Source: Umezawaea tangerina (GTDB lineage: Bacteria > Actinomycetota > Actinomycetes > Mycobacteriales > Pseudonocardiaceae). From it: a DNA stretch of 64,000 bases. How positions within the stretch are numbered: position 1 is the stretch's first letter; each line of letters begins with the position of its first letter. A program made the translations under genes and the position numbers. Shown piece by piece: positions 26,648 to 36,297 of the stretch. The notes under the pieces are model-generated. The model made no database searches. It saw only the letters and a program-made list of their open reading frames with translations, and was not told the origin of the DNA. The stretch spans positions 558,001 to 622,000 of the forward strand of contig NZ_PVTF01000001.1 in assembly GCF_003002815.1 (NCBI RefSeq), written 5' to 3'.

Positions 26648-27883
26648 TCAGCTGACCACCACCTTCTGGTCGCCGCGCGCCCTCGCCCGGTGCCAGGAAA
26701 CCGTGGCCTGTGCTGCCAGGAGCAGACCGATGCCCCCCGCACCGGCGATGGTCGCCGTGATGGAGCCCACAGCGTGGGCGACCACTCCGGCCAGCGCCAT
26801 GCCACCTCCCTGGCTCGACCGCAGGGCGGCCCGGCCGATCCCGTACGCCCGGCCGCGGTACGCGTCGGGCAGCATCCGCATCCAGGCCGACCGCGCGGGC
26901 GTGTGGTACGCGCCCGCCATGCCCGCGATGACCAGCAGGACGATGGTCCAGGTGAGGTTCGGGTCCAGCGCGAACAGCACCAGCGGTGCCAACGACAGGA
27001 TAGCCAGCGGACCTACGAGGCGCTCGCGTTTGGCGGGTTCCCGAACCCAGCGGAACAGCACCGCGACGCCCAGGACGTTCGCCGCGGGCTCGATGGCGAG
27101 GATGAGACCGACGGCCCACACCGCGTCGAGGCTGGCGGCCAGCGGCACGGCCAGCCCCTCCGGCACCATCGCGAGCCCGGCGAGCAGGCGCATGCCCATC
27201 AGGCTGCGCAGCCGCGGCTCCGTGACGAGCAGCGCGAACACGCCCTGCCGGGGCGGCTCGTCCGACGTGTCGACCCTGCGGTGCCTGCGCGGGTCGGCGG
27301 CGGGCCGGAACTCCACCGACGTGTGGACCAGGATCGCGACGAGGACGAACGTGACGGCGTCGATCGCGAGCGCGGCGCTGGGGCTGGCGGCGGTGACGAT
27401 GAAGCCCGCGGCGGCCAGCCCGGCCATCTGCGCCACGTCCACCGAGGTGCCGAACAGCGCGACCCCGTCGTCGTAGCGCTTGTCGGGCAGCACCGACGGC
27501 AGGCTGGCCTCCTGGGCCGCCAGGAACGGCGACGCCGCGAACTGCACGGCCACCAGCAGCCCGATCATCAGCCACAACGGCATCGAGGGCAGCGCCATCA
27601 GCCCGACGATCCCGGCCTGCAACCAGGCGCAGATGATCATCACGGTGCGGCGCGGGTACCGGTCGGCGAGCCAGCCGAGCAGCGGTCCGGCGACCAGCGG
27701 CGGGAAGAGCGTCAGCGACCACGTGAGGGCGGTCCAGAGCGGGGAGCCCGTGCGTTCGAACACCAGGAGTGACAGGGCGACGGCCGCGAGCTGGTCGCCC
27801 GCCGTGGACACCGTCGAGCCGATCCACAGCCCGCGGAACTCGCGGTCGCCTACGAGCGCGCGCAACGTCCCCTTGGAGGTCAC
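26648..27883 (-). CDS. MFS transporter (drug-efflux type)
   Basis: Major-facilitator exporter, 411 residues with twelve predicted helices. The N-terminal REFRGLWIGSTVSTAGDQL and the loop between helices 2 and 3 (LGWLADRYPRRTVMI) are typical of the MFS_3/enterobactin-exporter-like class. A cytoplasmic loop near residues 195-215 is Arg/His-rich. Substrate unknown. The upstream region (27884-28220) is unusually AT-rich for this chromosome. Alone in its transcription unit. Confidence 0.88.
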   Translation of the reverse strand: MTSKGTLRALVGDREFRGLWIGSTVSTAGDQLAAVALSLLVFERTGSPLWTALTWSLTLFPPLVAGPLLGWLADRYPRRTVMIICAWLQAGIVGLMALPSMPLWLMIGLLVAVQFAASPFLAAQEASLPSVLPDKRYDDGVALFGTSVDVAQMAGLAAAGFIVTAASPSAALAIDAVTFVLVAILVHTSVEFRPAADPRRHRRVDTSDEPPRQGVFALLVTEPRLRSLMGMRLLAGLAMVPEGLAVPLAASLDAVWAVGLILAIEPAANVLGVAVLFRWVREPAKRERLVGPLAILSLAPLVLFALDPNLTWTIVLLVIAGMAGAYHTPARSAWMRMLPDAYRGRAYGIGRAALRSSQGGGMALAGVVAHAVGSITATIAGAGGIGLLLAAQATVSWHRARARGDQKVVVS

Positions 27884-28220
27884 AACCCCTCCAGGTCGTT
27901 CGGCCCCGAAGAGCGAGTCACGTTACCCCCACCCGAAGTAACCTATTTCTCCGTTAGCACGGTAGAAGCTGTCGGTTGTACAAACTCTGTCCTACCACAG
28001 TGTGTACCTGAACGGAGTAGGTCGGTTACATAAGGTAGTTATGATTCAAAATCGGCCCCGGTTAATATTGACAGTTGACGTTGTCTACCCGTGAGTAGGC
28101 CGTCTGTGCTCACACTGCGTGAAAGTTTGCGCGGCGCGCGCCCAACGGGTTGCGCCGAGTGGGTCAGCCCGCTTCGTGCTTATCGCCCAATGTACTGCGG
28201 TGCGTCGTTATCCGCTCAGG
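27884..28220. other. AT-rich gene-free stretch between MFS and MBOAT genes
   Basis: 337 bases with no supported gene. The part from about 27940 to 28090 is markedly richer in A and T than its surroundings ('ggttaatattgacagttgac', 'acataaggtagttatgattc'). It must hold the MFS promoter; TTGACA at 28070 on the plus strand has no convincing -10 partner. Confidence 0.65.
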
Positions 28221-29654
28221 TCAGAACTGGTAGTAGAGGAACGGGCTGAACGTCCCCCCGGCGACCAGGATTGCCGCGTACGCCAGGCCAACGGTCATCA
28301 GGGAGATCCTGGCCACGTTCGCGATCTTGTCCCTCGAGGACTCCAGATACGGGCCGCTCACGGGGGATGTGGGCAATACGACAATGACCAGGGCGACGAC
28401 CAGGATGGCGAAACGCTGATTCGTTGTGGCGGCGCTCACAGCATCGGATACGCCGGAGAAATCCGGCAGCAGCAGATGCCCGAGCATCACCAACGCCTTG
28501 CCCAGGTCGGCCGAGCGGAAGAACACCCAGCCGACCACCACGAGCAACATCGTCAATGCCCGCCGGGCGAGCCGCGCGTTTTTCCGCTCAGGCGCGGAAT
28601 CCCATCCGAAACCGCGTTCCATAACCAGCAGCGCCCCGTGGAACAAACCCCACACGAGGAACGTCCAGTTGGCCCCGTGCCAGAAACCGGTGAGCACGAA
28701 CACGATCCCGAGGTTCCGGTACGTCTTGCCCACGCCGTGCCGATTGCCGCCCAGCGGGATGTACACGTAGTCGCGGAACCAGCGCGACAACGACATGTGC
28801 CAGCGCCGCCAGAACTCCGTGATGGTCACCGACGAGTACGGGCGCGCGAAGTTCTCCGGCAGCCGGAACCCCAGCATCCGGCCCAGCCCGATGGCCATGT
28901 CGGAGTAGCCGGAGAAGTCGAAGTACAGCTGGAGCGTGTAGCCGACCGCCCCGAGCCAGGCGATGCCGAACGTCATCTCGTGCGACGGGGTGGCGAAGCA
29001 CGCGTCGACCAACGGCGCCAACGAGTCGGCGATGATCACCTTCTTGCACAGCCCCAGCGCGAACCGCGGGAAACCCGCCGCGATGTCGTCCAGGCGGTGC
29101 GTGCGCTGCTGCGGGAGCTGGTCGGAGATCTCCCGGTACCGCACGATCGGGCCCGCGACCAGCTGCGGGAACATCGCGATGTAGGTGATGAACGAGACCG
29201 GGTCGCGCAACGCGGTGCGCTCGCCCCGGTAGATGTCCACCACGTAGGAGATGTGGTGGAACGTGTAGAACGAGATGCCGATCGGCAGCGCCAGGTGCAC
29301 CACCGGCAGGTCTGCGCCGACCACGCCCGCGATGGCCGCCAGCTGCTCCGTGGCGAAGCCCAGGTACTTCCAGACGACCAGCACGGCCAGGTCGAACCCG
29401 ATCACGCCGAGCAGGATCTTCTTGCGCAGCGCGGGATCCACGTCCTCCCGCCCCGCCTCCAACCGCGGCCCCGCGAGGTAGTTCACCACCATGCAGGCCA
29501 GCAGCAGCACCGTCGTGCCGCCCGCTCCGCTGGCGTAGAAGACCAGGCTGGCGACCGCCACCACACCGTTGCGCCAAGTCCTGGGCGTGGCCAGCAGTGC
29601 CGCTAGGAGGAGCGGCATGAAGAACCACAGGAAGAGGGGGCTGGCGAATGACAT
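28221..29654 (-). CDS. MBOAT-family O-acyltransferase (AlgI/DltB-like)
   Basis: Polytopic membrane enzyme that passes acyl groups across the membrane to a polysaccharide or other secreted acceptor. 477 residues with ten or more helices. Family marks are LPIGISFYTFHHISYVVD, QLVAGPIVRY, the conserved EFWRRWHMSLSRWFRDYVYI and the active-site His in LTGFWHGANWTF near residue 325. An SGNH-type partner protein usually sits beside such genes, but none is adjacent here; the SGNH hydrolase at 59.7 kb lacks a signal peptide and is not an obvious partner. Acceptor unknown. Confidence 0.92.
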   Translation of the reverse strand: MSFASPLFLWFFMPLLLAALLATPRTWRNGVVAVASLVFYASGAGGTTVLLLACMVVNYLAGPRLEAGREDVDPALRKKILLGVIGFDLAVLVVWKYLGFATEQLAAIAGVVGADLPVVHLALPIGISFYTFHHISYVVDIYRGERTALRDPVSFITYIAMFPQLVAGPIVRYREISDQLPQQRTHRLDDIAAGFPRFALGLCKKVIIADSLAPLVDACFATPSHEMTFGIAWLGAVGYTLQLYFDFSGYSDMAIGLGRMLGFRLPENFARPYSSVTITEFWRRWHMSLSRWFRDYVYIPLGGNRHGVGKTYRNLGIVFVLTGFWHGANWTFLVWGLFHGALLVMERGFGWDSAPERKNARLARRALTMLLVVVGWVFFRSADLGKALVMLGHLLLPDFSGVSDAVSAATTNQRFAILVVALVIVVLPTSPVSGPYLESSRDKIANVARISLMTVGLAYAAILVAGGTFSPFLYYQF

Positions 29655-29699
29655 CGCCGGGAACGATAGCGGGCGGTGTCGGGCGTTCGCTCGCGGTCC

Positions 29700-30230
29700 T
29701 GGGGTTTCAGGGGTACCGCTCCGGGCGGGGTGCGGGCGGGCACGGGGCGGCCGACGCCAAGCAGGGGTACCCCGGTCGTGCAGCCCCCCCGAAGACCCAG
29801 GGTACGAAGGGGGTCCGACAGTTTCCGCGGACCGGGCTCAGGGGCGGCCGGAGAGCGGAGGTGGCGTTGAGCGGTTCCGGCAGGCGCTTGCCGGGCGGTC
29901 TCGGCGCGATGGTGGTTGTCCGGCCGTGTTCGACACCGCGGGCGGTCGACGACGACCAGGGGTACTCCCGTCGTGAGGGTCCCCCGAAGACCCAGGGTAC
30001 GAAGGGGGTACGACAGTTTCCGCGAGTCGAGGCCGGTCGTGCTCGGGAAGGCCGGTGAGCCGCAGTGGTGTCGGGTCTCGGTAGGCGCTTACCGGGTGGC
30101 TCGGTGTGACGGCGGTTGTCCGGCGATGCTCGACACCGCGGCTTGTCCGCGCCGACCAGAGGTCCCCCCGTCGTGAAGGCCCCCCGAAGACCCAGGGTAC
30201 GAGCGGGGTACGACAGTTTCGGGGTTCGGG
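29700..30230. repeat. Tandem repeat, about 195-200 bp unit, nearly three copies
   Basis: The core 'gaagacccagggtacga' recurs at 29791, 29986 and 30186 (periods 195 and 200). Each core is preceded by a variable 'ccggtcgt/cccgtcgtg' block and followed by 'gggg.ccgacagtttc'. Between cores, 'aggcgcttNccgggNgg', 'ggNggttgtccggc' and 'tcgacaccgcg' also repeat. Divergence between copies is moderate and includes small indels. Confidence 0.88.
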
Positions 30231-30277
30231 CAGGTTGGTGGGGGCGGGGTGCGGGCGGGACGGTGCCCGGACATGCC

Positions 30278-30312
30278 GACGGCCGGTCCGCGCGGGTGCG
30301 GGACCGGCCGTC
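30278..30312 (-). terminator. Hairpin after rlmB
   Basis: A perfect 12-bp stem (GACGGCCGGTCC and its complement) with an 11-base loop, ending 11 bases before the rlmB stop codon on the minus strand. It fits a GC-rich terminator without T-run. Confidence 0.7.
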
Positions 30313-30322
30313 GGGAGGTGGG

Positions 30323-31294
30323 TCAGGCCTTGGCGGCGACGCGGCGGCGGCGGGCGACCTCGGCGAGCACGACGCCGGCGGCGACGGAGGCGTTGAGGGA
30401 CTCGACGCCGGCGGCCATCGGGATGGAGACGGTCTGGTCGCAGGTCTCGCGCACGAGGCGGGAGAGGCCGCGGCCCTCGGAGCCGACGACGACCACGAGC
30501 GGGCCGGTGGCGAGCTCGAGGCCGTCCACGTCGACGTCGCCGTCCGCGTCGAGGCCGACGACCATGAGGCCTTCGTCGGCCCAGTCGCGGAGGGTGCGGG
30601 TCAGGTTCGTCGCCATGGCGATCGGCACCTTCGCCGCCGTGCCCGCGCTGGAGCGCCAGGCGACCGCGGTGATGCTGGCCGAGCGGCGCTGCGGCAGCAG
30701 CACGCCCTGAGCGCCGAACGCGGCCGCGGAGCGCACCACGGCGCCGAGGTTGCGGGGGTCGGTGACGCCGTCGAGCGCGACCAGCAGCGGCTGGTGGCGG
30801 GTCTGGCGGGTCATCTCCAGCAGCTCGTCCGGGTGCGCGTAGTTGAACGGCGGCACCTGCAGGCCGAGGCCCTGGTGCAGCGCGCCACCGGTGATCCGGT
30901 CCAGCTCGCCGCGGGTCACCTCGAGCACGGTGATGCCGCGGTCGGCCGCCAGCCGCACCGACTCGGCCACGCGGTCGTCCGCGTCGATGCCGAGCGCCAC
31001 GTACAGCGCCGTCGCGGGGATGCCCGCGCGCAGGCACTCGACGACCGGGTTGCGGCCCGCGACCGTCTCGGCCTGGCCCTCGTTCTTGCGGCGCGCGCGG
31101 GCCTTCTCGCTGTTGGCCGTCTTGGCCGCGTTCGTCGCCCGGCGGTAGGCCGGGTGGTTGGGGCGCTCTACCGCCTTCGGGGTCGGGCCACGACCTTGCA
31201 GGCCCTTGGACTTCTGCCCGCCGGAACCGACGACCGCACCCTTCTTCGTACCGGGGTTGCGCATCGCGCCCTTGCGCTTGGAGTTACCAGCCAC
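30323..31294 (-). CDS. rlmB: 23S rRNA (guanosine-2'-O-)-methyltransferase RlmB (TrmH/SpoU family)
   Basis: SPOUT-fold methyltransferase that modifies 23S rRNA. 323 residues: a basic, Lys/Arg-rich N-terminal extension of about 75 residues, the substrate-binding domain ([16 protein letters not shown]), then the knot motifs [31 protein letters not shown] and [18 protein letters not shown]. The basic extension is typical of actinobacterial members. It starts four bases after the cysS stop and is co-transcribed with it, as in mycobacteria (cysS-Rv3579c). Confidence 0.93.
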   Translation of the reverse strand: MAGNSKRKGAMRNPGTKKGAVVGSGGQKSKGLQGRGPTPKAVERPNHPAYRRATNAAKTANSEKARARRKNEGQAETVAGRNPVVECLRAGIPATALYVALGIDADDRVAESVRLAADRGITVLEVTRGELDRITGGALHQGLGLQVPPFNYAHPDELLEMTRQTRHQPLLVALDGVTDPRNLGAVVRSAAAFGAQGVLLPQRRSASITAVAWRSSAGTAAKVPIAMATNLTRTLRDWADEGLMVVGLDADGDVDVDGLELATGPLVVVVGSEGRGLSRLVRETCDQTVSIPMAAGVESLNASVAAGVVLAEVARRRRVAAKA

Positions 31295-31298
31295 GAGC

Positions 31299-32693
31299 TC
31301 AGTCGTCCCTCAATGTCCACTGCGAACCGTCGGGGTTGTCCTCGACGGCGATGCCTGCGGCCTTCAGGCGGTCGCGCAACGCGTCCGCCTTGGCGAAGTC
31401 CCGGTCCTTGCGGGCCCGCAGGCGTTCTTCCAAGACGTGCTCCACCAGCGCGACGAGCGCCTGGCGGGCACCGGTGTCCGTGCTCGTGGACTCGTTCCAC
31501 TTCGGCGACAACGGGTCGAGGCCGAGCAGGTCGGCCATCCCGCGCACGCAGGCCGCGGCCTCGCGCGCGGCGATGTCGTCGCCCGCGTCGAGCGCGGTGT
31601 TGCCCTCGCGGACCTTGTTGTGCAGCGCGCCCGTCGCCTGCGGGGTGCTCAGGTCGTCGTCCATGGCGGTGACGAACTCGGGGCACAGGTCGGTGCCCAG
31701 CGGCACGACACCCGTCCGCTGCACCACGCGGCGCAGGAACGACTCGACGCGGCGGTACGCCGACACCGACTCCTCCAGCGCGCCCTCGGAGTACTCGATG
31801 GTCGACCGGTAGTGCGGCGTCACGAGGTAGTAGCGCAGCTCGGGCGCGCGCACCCGGTTCAGCATCTCCGGGATCGACACCACGTTGCCGAGCGACTTCG
31901 ACATCTTCTCGCCGCTCATGGTGACCCAGGCGTTGTGCATCCAGTACCGCGAGAAACCGTCGCCCGCCGCCCGCGACTGCGCCTGCTCGTTCTCGTGGTG
32001 CGGGAAGATCAGGTCGATGCCGCCGCCGTGGATGTCGAACTCGCGCCCGAGGTACTCCGTCGCCATCGCCGAGCACTCCAGGTGCCAGCCGGGACGGCCC
32101 GCGCCCCACGGCGTCGGCCACGACGGCTCACCGGGCTTCGCGCCCTTCCACAGCGTGAAGTCGCGCGCGTCCCGCTTGCCCGTCGCCGCCGACTCGCCCT
32201 GGAACACCTCGTCCAGCTTCTGGCCCGACAGCGCCCCGTACTCGTCGAAGGACCGCACCGCGAAGTAGACGTCGCCGTCCGCCGCGTACGCGTGCCCCTT
32301 GTCGATGAGCCGGTGCATCAGCTCGACCATCTGCGTCACGTGGCCGGTCGCCCTCGGCGCGTACGACGCGGGCAGGCAGCCCAGCGAGTCGTACGCGTCC
32401 TCGAACGCCCTCTCGTGCGTGTACGCCCACTCCCACCACGGCCTGCCGTGCTCGGCGGCCTTGGTGAGGATCTTGTCGTCGATGTCCGTGACGTTGCGCA
32501 CCAACCGCACGTCAGCGCCGTCGCGCGCCAGCCAGCGCCGCAGCACGTCGAAGTTGAGGCCGCTCCGGACGTGGCCGATGTGGGGCACGCCCTGCACGGT
32601 CGCCCCACACACGTAGATCGACGCCGTACCGTTGACCAGCGGGTGGAACTCCCGCATGCTCCGGGTCGCGGTGTCGTACAGGTGAAGGCTCAC
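31299..32693 (-). CDS. cysS: Cysteinyl-tRNA synthetase
   Basis: Charges tRNA-Cys. 464 residues, normal length. The class-I HIGH motif is PHIGH at 37-41, the KMSKS motif EKMSKSLGN near 265, and the zinc site includes Cys29 (YVCGATVQG), [10 protein letters not shown] and FPHHENE. GTG 32693 gives the conserved start [16 protein letters not shown]; the purines GAGG overlap the start region, and no longer start is supported. It heads the cysS-rlmB pair. Confidence 0.97.
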   Translation of the reverse strand: MSLHLYDTATRSMREFHPLVNGTASIYVCGATVQGVPHIGHVRSGLNFDVLRRWLARDGADVRLVRNVTDIDDKILTKAAEHGRPWWEWAYTHERAFEDAYDSLGCLPASYAPRATGHVTQMVELMHRLIDKGHAYAADGDVYFAVRSFDEYGALSGQKLDEVFQGESAATGKRDARDFTLWKGAKPGEPSWPTPWGAGRPGWHLECSAMATEYLGREFDIHGGGIDLIFPHHENEQAQSRAAGDGFSRYWMHNAWVTMSGEKMSKSLGNVVSIPEMLNRVRAPELRYYLVTPHYRSTIEYSEGALEESVSAYRRVESFLRRVVQRTGVVPLGTDLCPEFVTAMDDDLSTPQATGALHNKVREGNTALDAGDDIAAREAAACVRGMADLLGLDPLSPKWNESTSTDTGARQALVALVEHVLEERLRARKDRDFAKADALRDRLKAAGIAVEDNPDGSQWTLRDD

Positions 32694-32739
32694 CTCACTA
32701 ATGGTACGGCCGCGGGCCCTGGCGGGGTGAATCGACCGC

Positions 32740-33387
32740 TCAAACGGGGATGATCCCGTGCTTCTGGAGCACCGCCAACAGCGCACCCGGCCGAGCCGCC
32801 GTCTCCAACGGCTCGACGATCGCCACCTTGCTCCCGACCGCCTCCGCGCCGCCGTCGGCCTCCTCGCTGTCCCCGACCATCAGCACCTCGGCCGGGTCCA
32901 CCCTGAGCCGCTCGCAGGCCAGCAGGAAGATCTTCGGATCGGGCTTGATCATCCCCACCTCGAAGGACAGCACGACCTCGTCCACCAGGTGGTCGACCCC
33001 GTACCGCCGCAGCACCGCCCGGATGTCCCAGCCCGTGTTGCTCAGCACCGCCACCCGCAGACCCGCCTCGGACACCTTCCGCAACGCCTGGAACGTGTCC
33101 GGGTACGCCCGCCAGTACGCCGCGCTCACCAGGCGTTCGTAGAACGCCAACGCCGCACCCGGCTCGGTCAGCCCCGCCGCTTCCAACGCGACCACGTGCA
33201 CGTCCCGGTGCAGCTCCGGGTCCAGGTCCCGGCGCAGCCAGGCGTCCTCCATCTCCGGCGACAGCCCCTCGTGCACCCCGACCGGCGCGGTCAACGCGCG
33301 CATGAGGTCCCCGTGCGCGTCCAACGCCTCGTGCTCGAGGCGGAAGAGGGTCCCGGAGAAGTCGAAGAGCACCGCGCGGATGGCCAT
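32740..33387 (-). CDS. HAD-family hydrolase with altered first motif
   Basis: Haloacid-dehalogenase-like phosphatase, 215 residues. Motif I reads FDFSGTLF, so the usual second aspartate (general acid/base) is Ser; motif II is VLSNTGWD, motif III the Lys in MIKPDPKIF, and motif [13 protein letters not shown]. The cap domain is helical (residues 15-85). Loss of the acid/base Asp is seen in some HAD proteins with slow phosphatase or other activities, so the reaction is uncertain. A DasR-like palindrome lies 15 bases upstream of the ATG. Confidence 0.82.
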   Translation of the reverse strand: MAIRAVLFDFSGTLFRLEHEALDAHGDLMRALTAPVGVHEGLSPEMEDAWLRRDLDPELHRDVHVVALEAAGLTEPGAALAFYERLVSAAYWRAYPDTFQALRKVSEAGLRVAVLSNTGWDIRAVLRRYGVDHLVDEVVLSFEVGMIKPDPKIFLLACERLRVDPAEVLMVGDSEEADGGAEAVGSKVAIVEPLETAARPGALLAVLQKHGIIPV

Positions 33388-33401
33388 GGGGTCAACCTAT
33401 G

Positions 33402-33415
33402 TTGGTCTGGACCAA
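33402..33415 (+). promoter_or_regulatory. DasR-like (dre) palindrome upstream of the HAD gene
   Basis: TTGGTCTGGACCAA, identical to the minus-strand sequence at 15407-15420 and one base from the dre core TGGTCTAGACCA. It is 15 bases before the HAD start codon, a position suited to repression. Confidence 0.5.
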
Positions 33416-33508
33416 CGTGGGGAGCGTTTGTGACCGCTTCGGCATCCGGGTGGGGTCACCCTCCCGTGCCCGCCCGTGCTGCCACGGGCGGCGCGCGGTG
33501 GTGGAGGG

Positions 33509-33904
33509 CTACGAGGCGTAGCCGGTGACCTTCTCGGGGGTCAGGCGGATGACGACGCGGACGGCGTCGGGGCCGTCGGCGGTGTAGTCCTCGCCGCGGT
33601 ACTTGCGGGAGAGCTCGTCGATGAGCTCGCGGCCGCCCTCGGTGGTGAGGGTGGCGGTGCCGCGGACCTCGATGTAGCTGTAGGGCTGCTGGAGGTCGAA
33701 GACGCTGACGCTGACGCGGGGGTCGCGGCGCAGGTTCTTGTCCTTCTTGCGGCCCTCGACGGTGGACATGAGGAGGTCGTCGCCGTCGCGCTTGACCCAC
33801 ACGACGGAGGTCTGGGGGCTGCCGTCGGGGTTGATGGTGGCGATGGTGGCGAAGTTCTTGTCGTCGAGCAGTGCCCGGCCGGTGTCGCTGAGTGGGGTAG
33901 CCAT
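33509..33904 (-). CDS. PPOX-class flavin/F420-dependent oxidoreductase, copy 1
   Basis: Small split-barrel protein (131 residues) of the pyridoxamine-5'-phosphate-oxidase-like fold; actinobacterial members often bind F420. Marks are NFATIATINPDGSPQTSVVWV at the start, the basic cofactor-binding strand EGRKKDKNLRRDPRVSVSV, YSYIEVRGTATL and a C-terminal VVIRLTPEKVTGYAS. It is a paralogue of the next gene (about half of the positions alike). Substrate unknown. Confidence 0.86.
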   Translation of the reverse strand: MATPLSDTGRALLDDKNFATIATINPDGSPQTSVVWVKRDGDDLLMSTVEGRKKDKNLRRDPRVSVSVFDLQQPYSYIEVRGTATLTTEGGRELIDELSRKYRGEDYTADGPDAVRVVIRLTPEKVTGYAS

Positions 33905-33946
33905 CCGTCCAGGCTAGGCAAGATCGGCGCGGTGCACCGGTCGAGC

Positions 33947-34336
33947 TCAGGCGACGTGGCCGGTGACCTTCGTCGGCGTGACGCGCAGCACGACCCGCAC
34001 CTGGCCCTCGGCGGGCAGCGCGTGGTCCTGGCCGGTGTACTTCCGGGAGAGCCGGTGGCCGACGACGAGCCCGACGTCCTCGGTGATGGTGGTGGTGCCG
34101 CGGATCTCGGCGTAGGACTCGGGGTCGGCCAGGTCGAACACGGTGACGCTGGCGCGCGGGTCGCGGCGGAGGTTGAGCTCCTTGCGGCGGTCGCGCAGCG
34201 TGGAGAACAGCAGGTCGTCACCGTCGCGGGCCACCCAGAGCACCGACGACTGGGGGCTGCCGTCCGGGTTCGTGGTGCACAGGACGGCGTAGTTGCGGGC
34301 GTCCAGCAGGGCGCGGACGGCGTCGTTGAGGATCAC
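33947..34336 (-). CDS. PPOX-class flavin/F420-dependent oxidoreductase, copy 2
   Basis: 129-residue paralogue of the adjacent gene, with [41 protein letters not shown] and [14 protein letters not shown]. The GTG start at 34336 overlaps the ispF stop by four bases (GTGA), so it is the third cistron of ispD-ispF. The tandem arrangement points to a duplication; cofactor (F420 or FMN) and substrate are not known. Confidence 0.86.
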   Translation of the reverse strand: MILNDAVRALLDARNYAVLCTTNPDGSPQSSVLWVARDGDDLLFSTLRDRRKELNLRRDPRASVTVFDLADPESYAEIRGTTTITEDVGLVVGHRLSRKYTGQDHALPAEGQVRVVLRVTPTKVTGHVA

Positions 34337-34797
34337 GCGACGACGAGCAGGGCGGTGGCCATGGCGGCGATGCCCTCGCCGCGCCCGGTGAGACCGAGGC
34401 CGTCCGTGGTGGTGCCGGACACCGACACCGGGCCGCCCACGGCCTCGGACAGGGCCAGCTCGGCCTCGGCGCGGCGCTTGCCGATCTTCGGGGCGTTGCC
34501 GATGACCTGCACGGCGGCGTTGCCGACCTGGTAGCCGGCCTCCTCGATCAACCGGCGGACCTCCTTGAGCAGCACGACGCCGCGCGCGCCGGACCAGCGC
34601 GGGTCGCCGGTGCCGAACACCGCGCCCAGGTCGCCGAGGCCCGCGGCGGACAGCAGCGCGTCGCACAGGGCGTGCGCGGCCACGTCGCCGTCGGAGTGGC
34701 CGTCGCAGCCGTCGACGCCCTCCCACAGCAGGCCCGCCACCCAGCAGTCGCGGCCCGCCGCGATCGGGTGGACGTCCGTGCCGATGCCGACCCTCAA
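34333..34797 (-). CDS. ispF: 2-C-methyl-D-erythritol 2,4-cyclodiphosphate synthase
   Basis: Fifth step of the MEP isoprenoid pathway. 154 residues. Metal ligands Asp8 and His10 (GTDVHPI), conserved [17 protein letters not shown], and the C-terminal [17 protein letters not shown] block. TTG 34797 is the start because AGGAGG lies seven bases upstream and it overlaps the ispD stop (TTGA). Operon: ispD, ispF, PPOX copy 2. Confidence 0.97.
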   Translation of the reverse strand: MRVGIGTDVHPIAAGRDCWVAGLLWEGVDGCDGHSDGDVAAHALCDALLSAAGLGDLGAVFGTGDPRWSGARGVVLLKEVRRLIEEAGYQVGNAAVQVIGNAPKIGKRRAEAELALSEAVGGPVSVSGTTTDGLGLTGRGEGIAAMATALLVVA

Positions 34798-35486
34798 GCT
34801 GATCCTCCTGCGAGCAGTGCCTCGGCTACCGCGAGGTCGAACGGAGTCGTGATCTTCATCGCGTTGGCGTGGCCTGCGACAGTCGTCACAGGGAGGCCGA
34901 GCAGTTCCACGAGGCCCGCGTCGTCGGTCGCCTGCACGCCGGACGCGTGCGCCCGGAGCAGGACGTCCGCGGCGAAGCCCTGCGGGGTCTGCACCACCCG
35001 CAGCGCGGCTCGGTCGGGGGTCGCGACGACGCGCCCGTCGGCGTCGACCTGCTTCACGGTGTCCGCCATCGGCAGCACCGGGATGACGGCGGGCTCACCC
35101 GACTCGACGGCCTCGACCACGCGGCGGATGACCTCGGCCGGGGTGAAGGCGCGCGCGGCGTCGTGCACGAGCACGATCCGGGTGTCGGGGATCTCGCGGA
35201 GGGCGTACTCCAACGCGAGGCGAACGGAGTCGGTGCGCTCGGCACCGCCCGCAAGCACGTGCACCGCCCCGCCGGCCGAAGCCAGCGAGGCGGTCACGGT
35301 GCACATTGTGTCCACATCGGACGGTGGGGCAGCGACTACGACGTGTTGCACGCATCCCGCGTCGAGCAGGCCGCGCACGGCACGAACCAGAAGCGGAACC
35401 CCGTTGACCGGTACGAGCGCCTTGGCCATGCCGTAGCCGAGACGCTCACCCCGACCCGCCGCGGGCACCAGCGCGACAACGCTCAT
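34794..35486 (-). CDS. ispD: 2-C-methyl-D-erythritol 4-phosphate cytidylyltransferase
   Basis: Third step of the MEP pathway: CTP plus MEP to CDP-ME. 230 residues. The nucleotide-binding start [32 protein letters not shown] (metal Asp), and RVVQTPQGF are all present. It follows carD by 28 bases and overlaps ispF by four; this carD-ispD-ispF order is conserved in actinobacteria. Confidence 0.97.
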   Translation of the reverse strand: MSVVALVPAAGRGERLGYGMAKALVPVNGVPLLVRAVRGLLDAGCVQHVVVAAPPSDVDTMCTVTASLASAGGAVHVLAGGAERTDSVRLALEYALREIPDTRIVLVHDAARAFTPAEVIRRVVEAVESGEPAVIPVLPMADTVKQVDADGRVVATPDRAALRVVQTPQGFAADVLLRAHASGVQATDDAGLVELLGLPVTTVAGHANAMKITTPFDLAVAEALLAGGSA

Positions 35487-35514
35487 GTCCGTGGTCCGAG
35501 TGGAGGTCGTGCGG

Positions 35515-36003
35515 TCAGGACGCGGTAGCGAGGACCTCGTCGAGGAGCACTTCTGCCTTGTCCTCGTCGGTGCCCTCGGCCAGCGCCAGTTCGCTAACCA
35601 GTATCTGCCGAGCCTTCGCCAGCATCCGCTTCTCGCCCGCGGACAACCCGCGATCCTTCTCGCGCCGCCAGAGATCGCGCACCACTTCGGCTACCTTGTT
35701 CACGTCGCCAGACGCGAGCTTCTCAAGATTGGCCTTGTACCGCCGCGACCAGTTGGTCGGCTCCTCGGTGTGGGGAGCACGCAAGACCTCGAAGACTTTG
35801 TCGAGACCCTCTTGGCCGACAACGTCGCGCACGCCCACGATCTCGGCGTTGTCAGCGGGCACGCGGACCGTAAGATCGCCTTGTGCGACCTTCAGGACGA
35901 GGTACTTCTTCTCCTCGCCCTTGATCAGCCGGGTCTCGATTGCTTCGATGAGAGCGGCACCGTGGTGCGGGTAGACGACGGTCTCTCCGACCTTGAAAAC
36001 CAT
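35515..36003 (-). CDS. carD: CarD-family RNA polymerase-binding transcription factor
   Basis: Stabilises the open complex at many promoters, including rRNA promoters; essential in mycobacteria. 162 residues. N-terminal Tudor-like polymerase-binding domain [20 protein letters not shown], then the helical DNA-binding domain with the conserved Trp of [18 protein letters not shown], which wedges into the promoter. It faces the lpqE-like lipoprotein gene across a 294-base divergent region, and probably leads the ispD-ispF transcript. Confidence 0.97.
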   Translation of the reverse strand: MVFKVGETVVYPHHGAALIEAIETRLIKGEEKKYLVLKVAQGDLTVRVPADNAEIVGVRDVVGQEGLDKVFEVLRAPHTEEPTNWSRRYKANLEKLASGDVNKVAEVVRDLWRREKDRGLSAGEKRMLAKARQILVSELALAEGTDEDKAEVLLDEVLATAS

Positions 36004-36297
36004 GTGTCCTCTGCCCCTTTCGCTACCCCCATCCTAACACGTCGAGCAATCCCCTCACCGGTCTCCGGAGTTGGGTAATGGCTGGTCAGGGCCATGCGGG
36101 GGGTTGACAAACCATGTGTCCACGTGCAACACCTATGGTCGGACGCGCTCCGTGCGCATGGCAGATGAGGCCGAACGCGCCCTCCGGGGCACCACGTGCC
36201 GCCCCCCGACGGCGTGCCGGTTAGGCTCCTGCACTGGTGGTCGGCCCTGTTCCTGGGCGGGCCCTATCGCCGGTACACCAGGAAGGATCCTGCAACC

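Larger units (their letters stand above)
29655..30322. other. Gene-free region filled by about 200-bp tandem repeats
   Basis: 668 bases between the starts/stops of MBOAT and rlmB. About 29700-30230 is a tandem repeat (separate entry); the remainder carries a hairpin at 30278-30312. Open frames on both strands here are repeat by-products. Confidence 0.75.

Noticed and set aside
29700-30230. CRISPR-like array
   Set aside because: Repeat period is about 200 bp and the intervening sequences are themselves related; no cas genes and no 25-40 bp repeat/spacer pattern.
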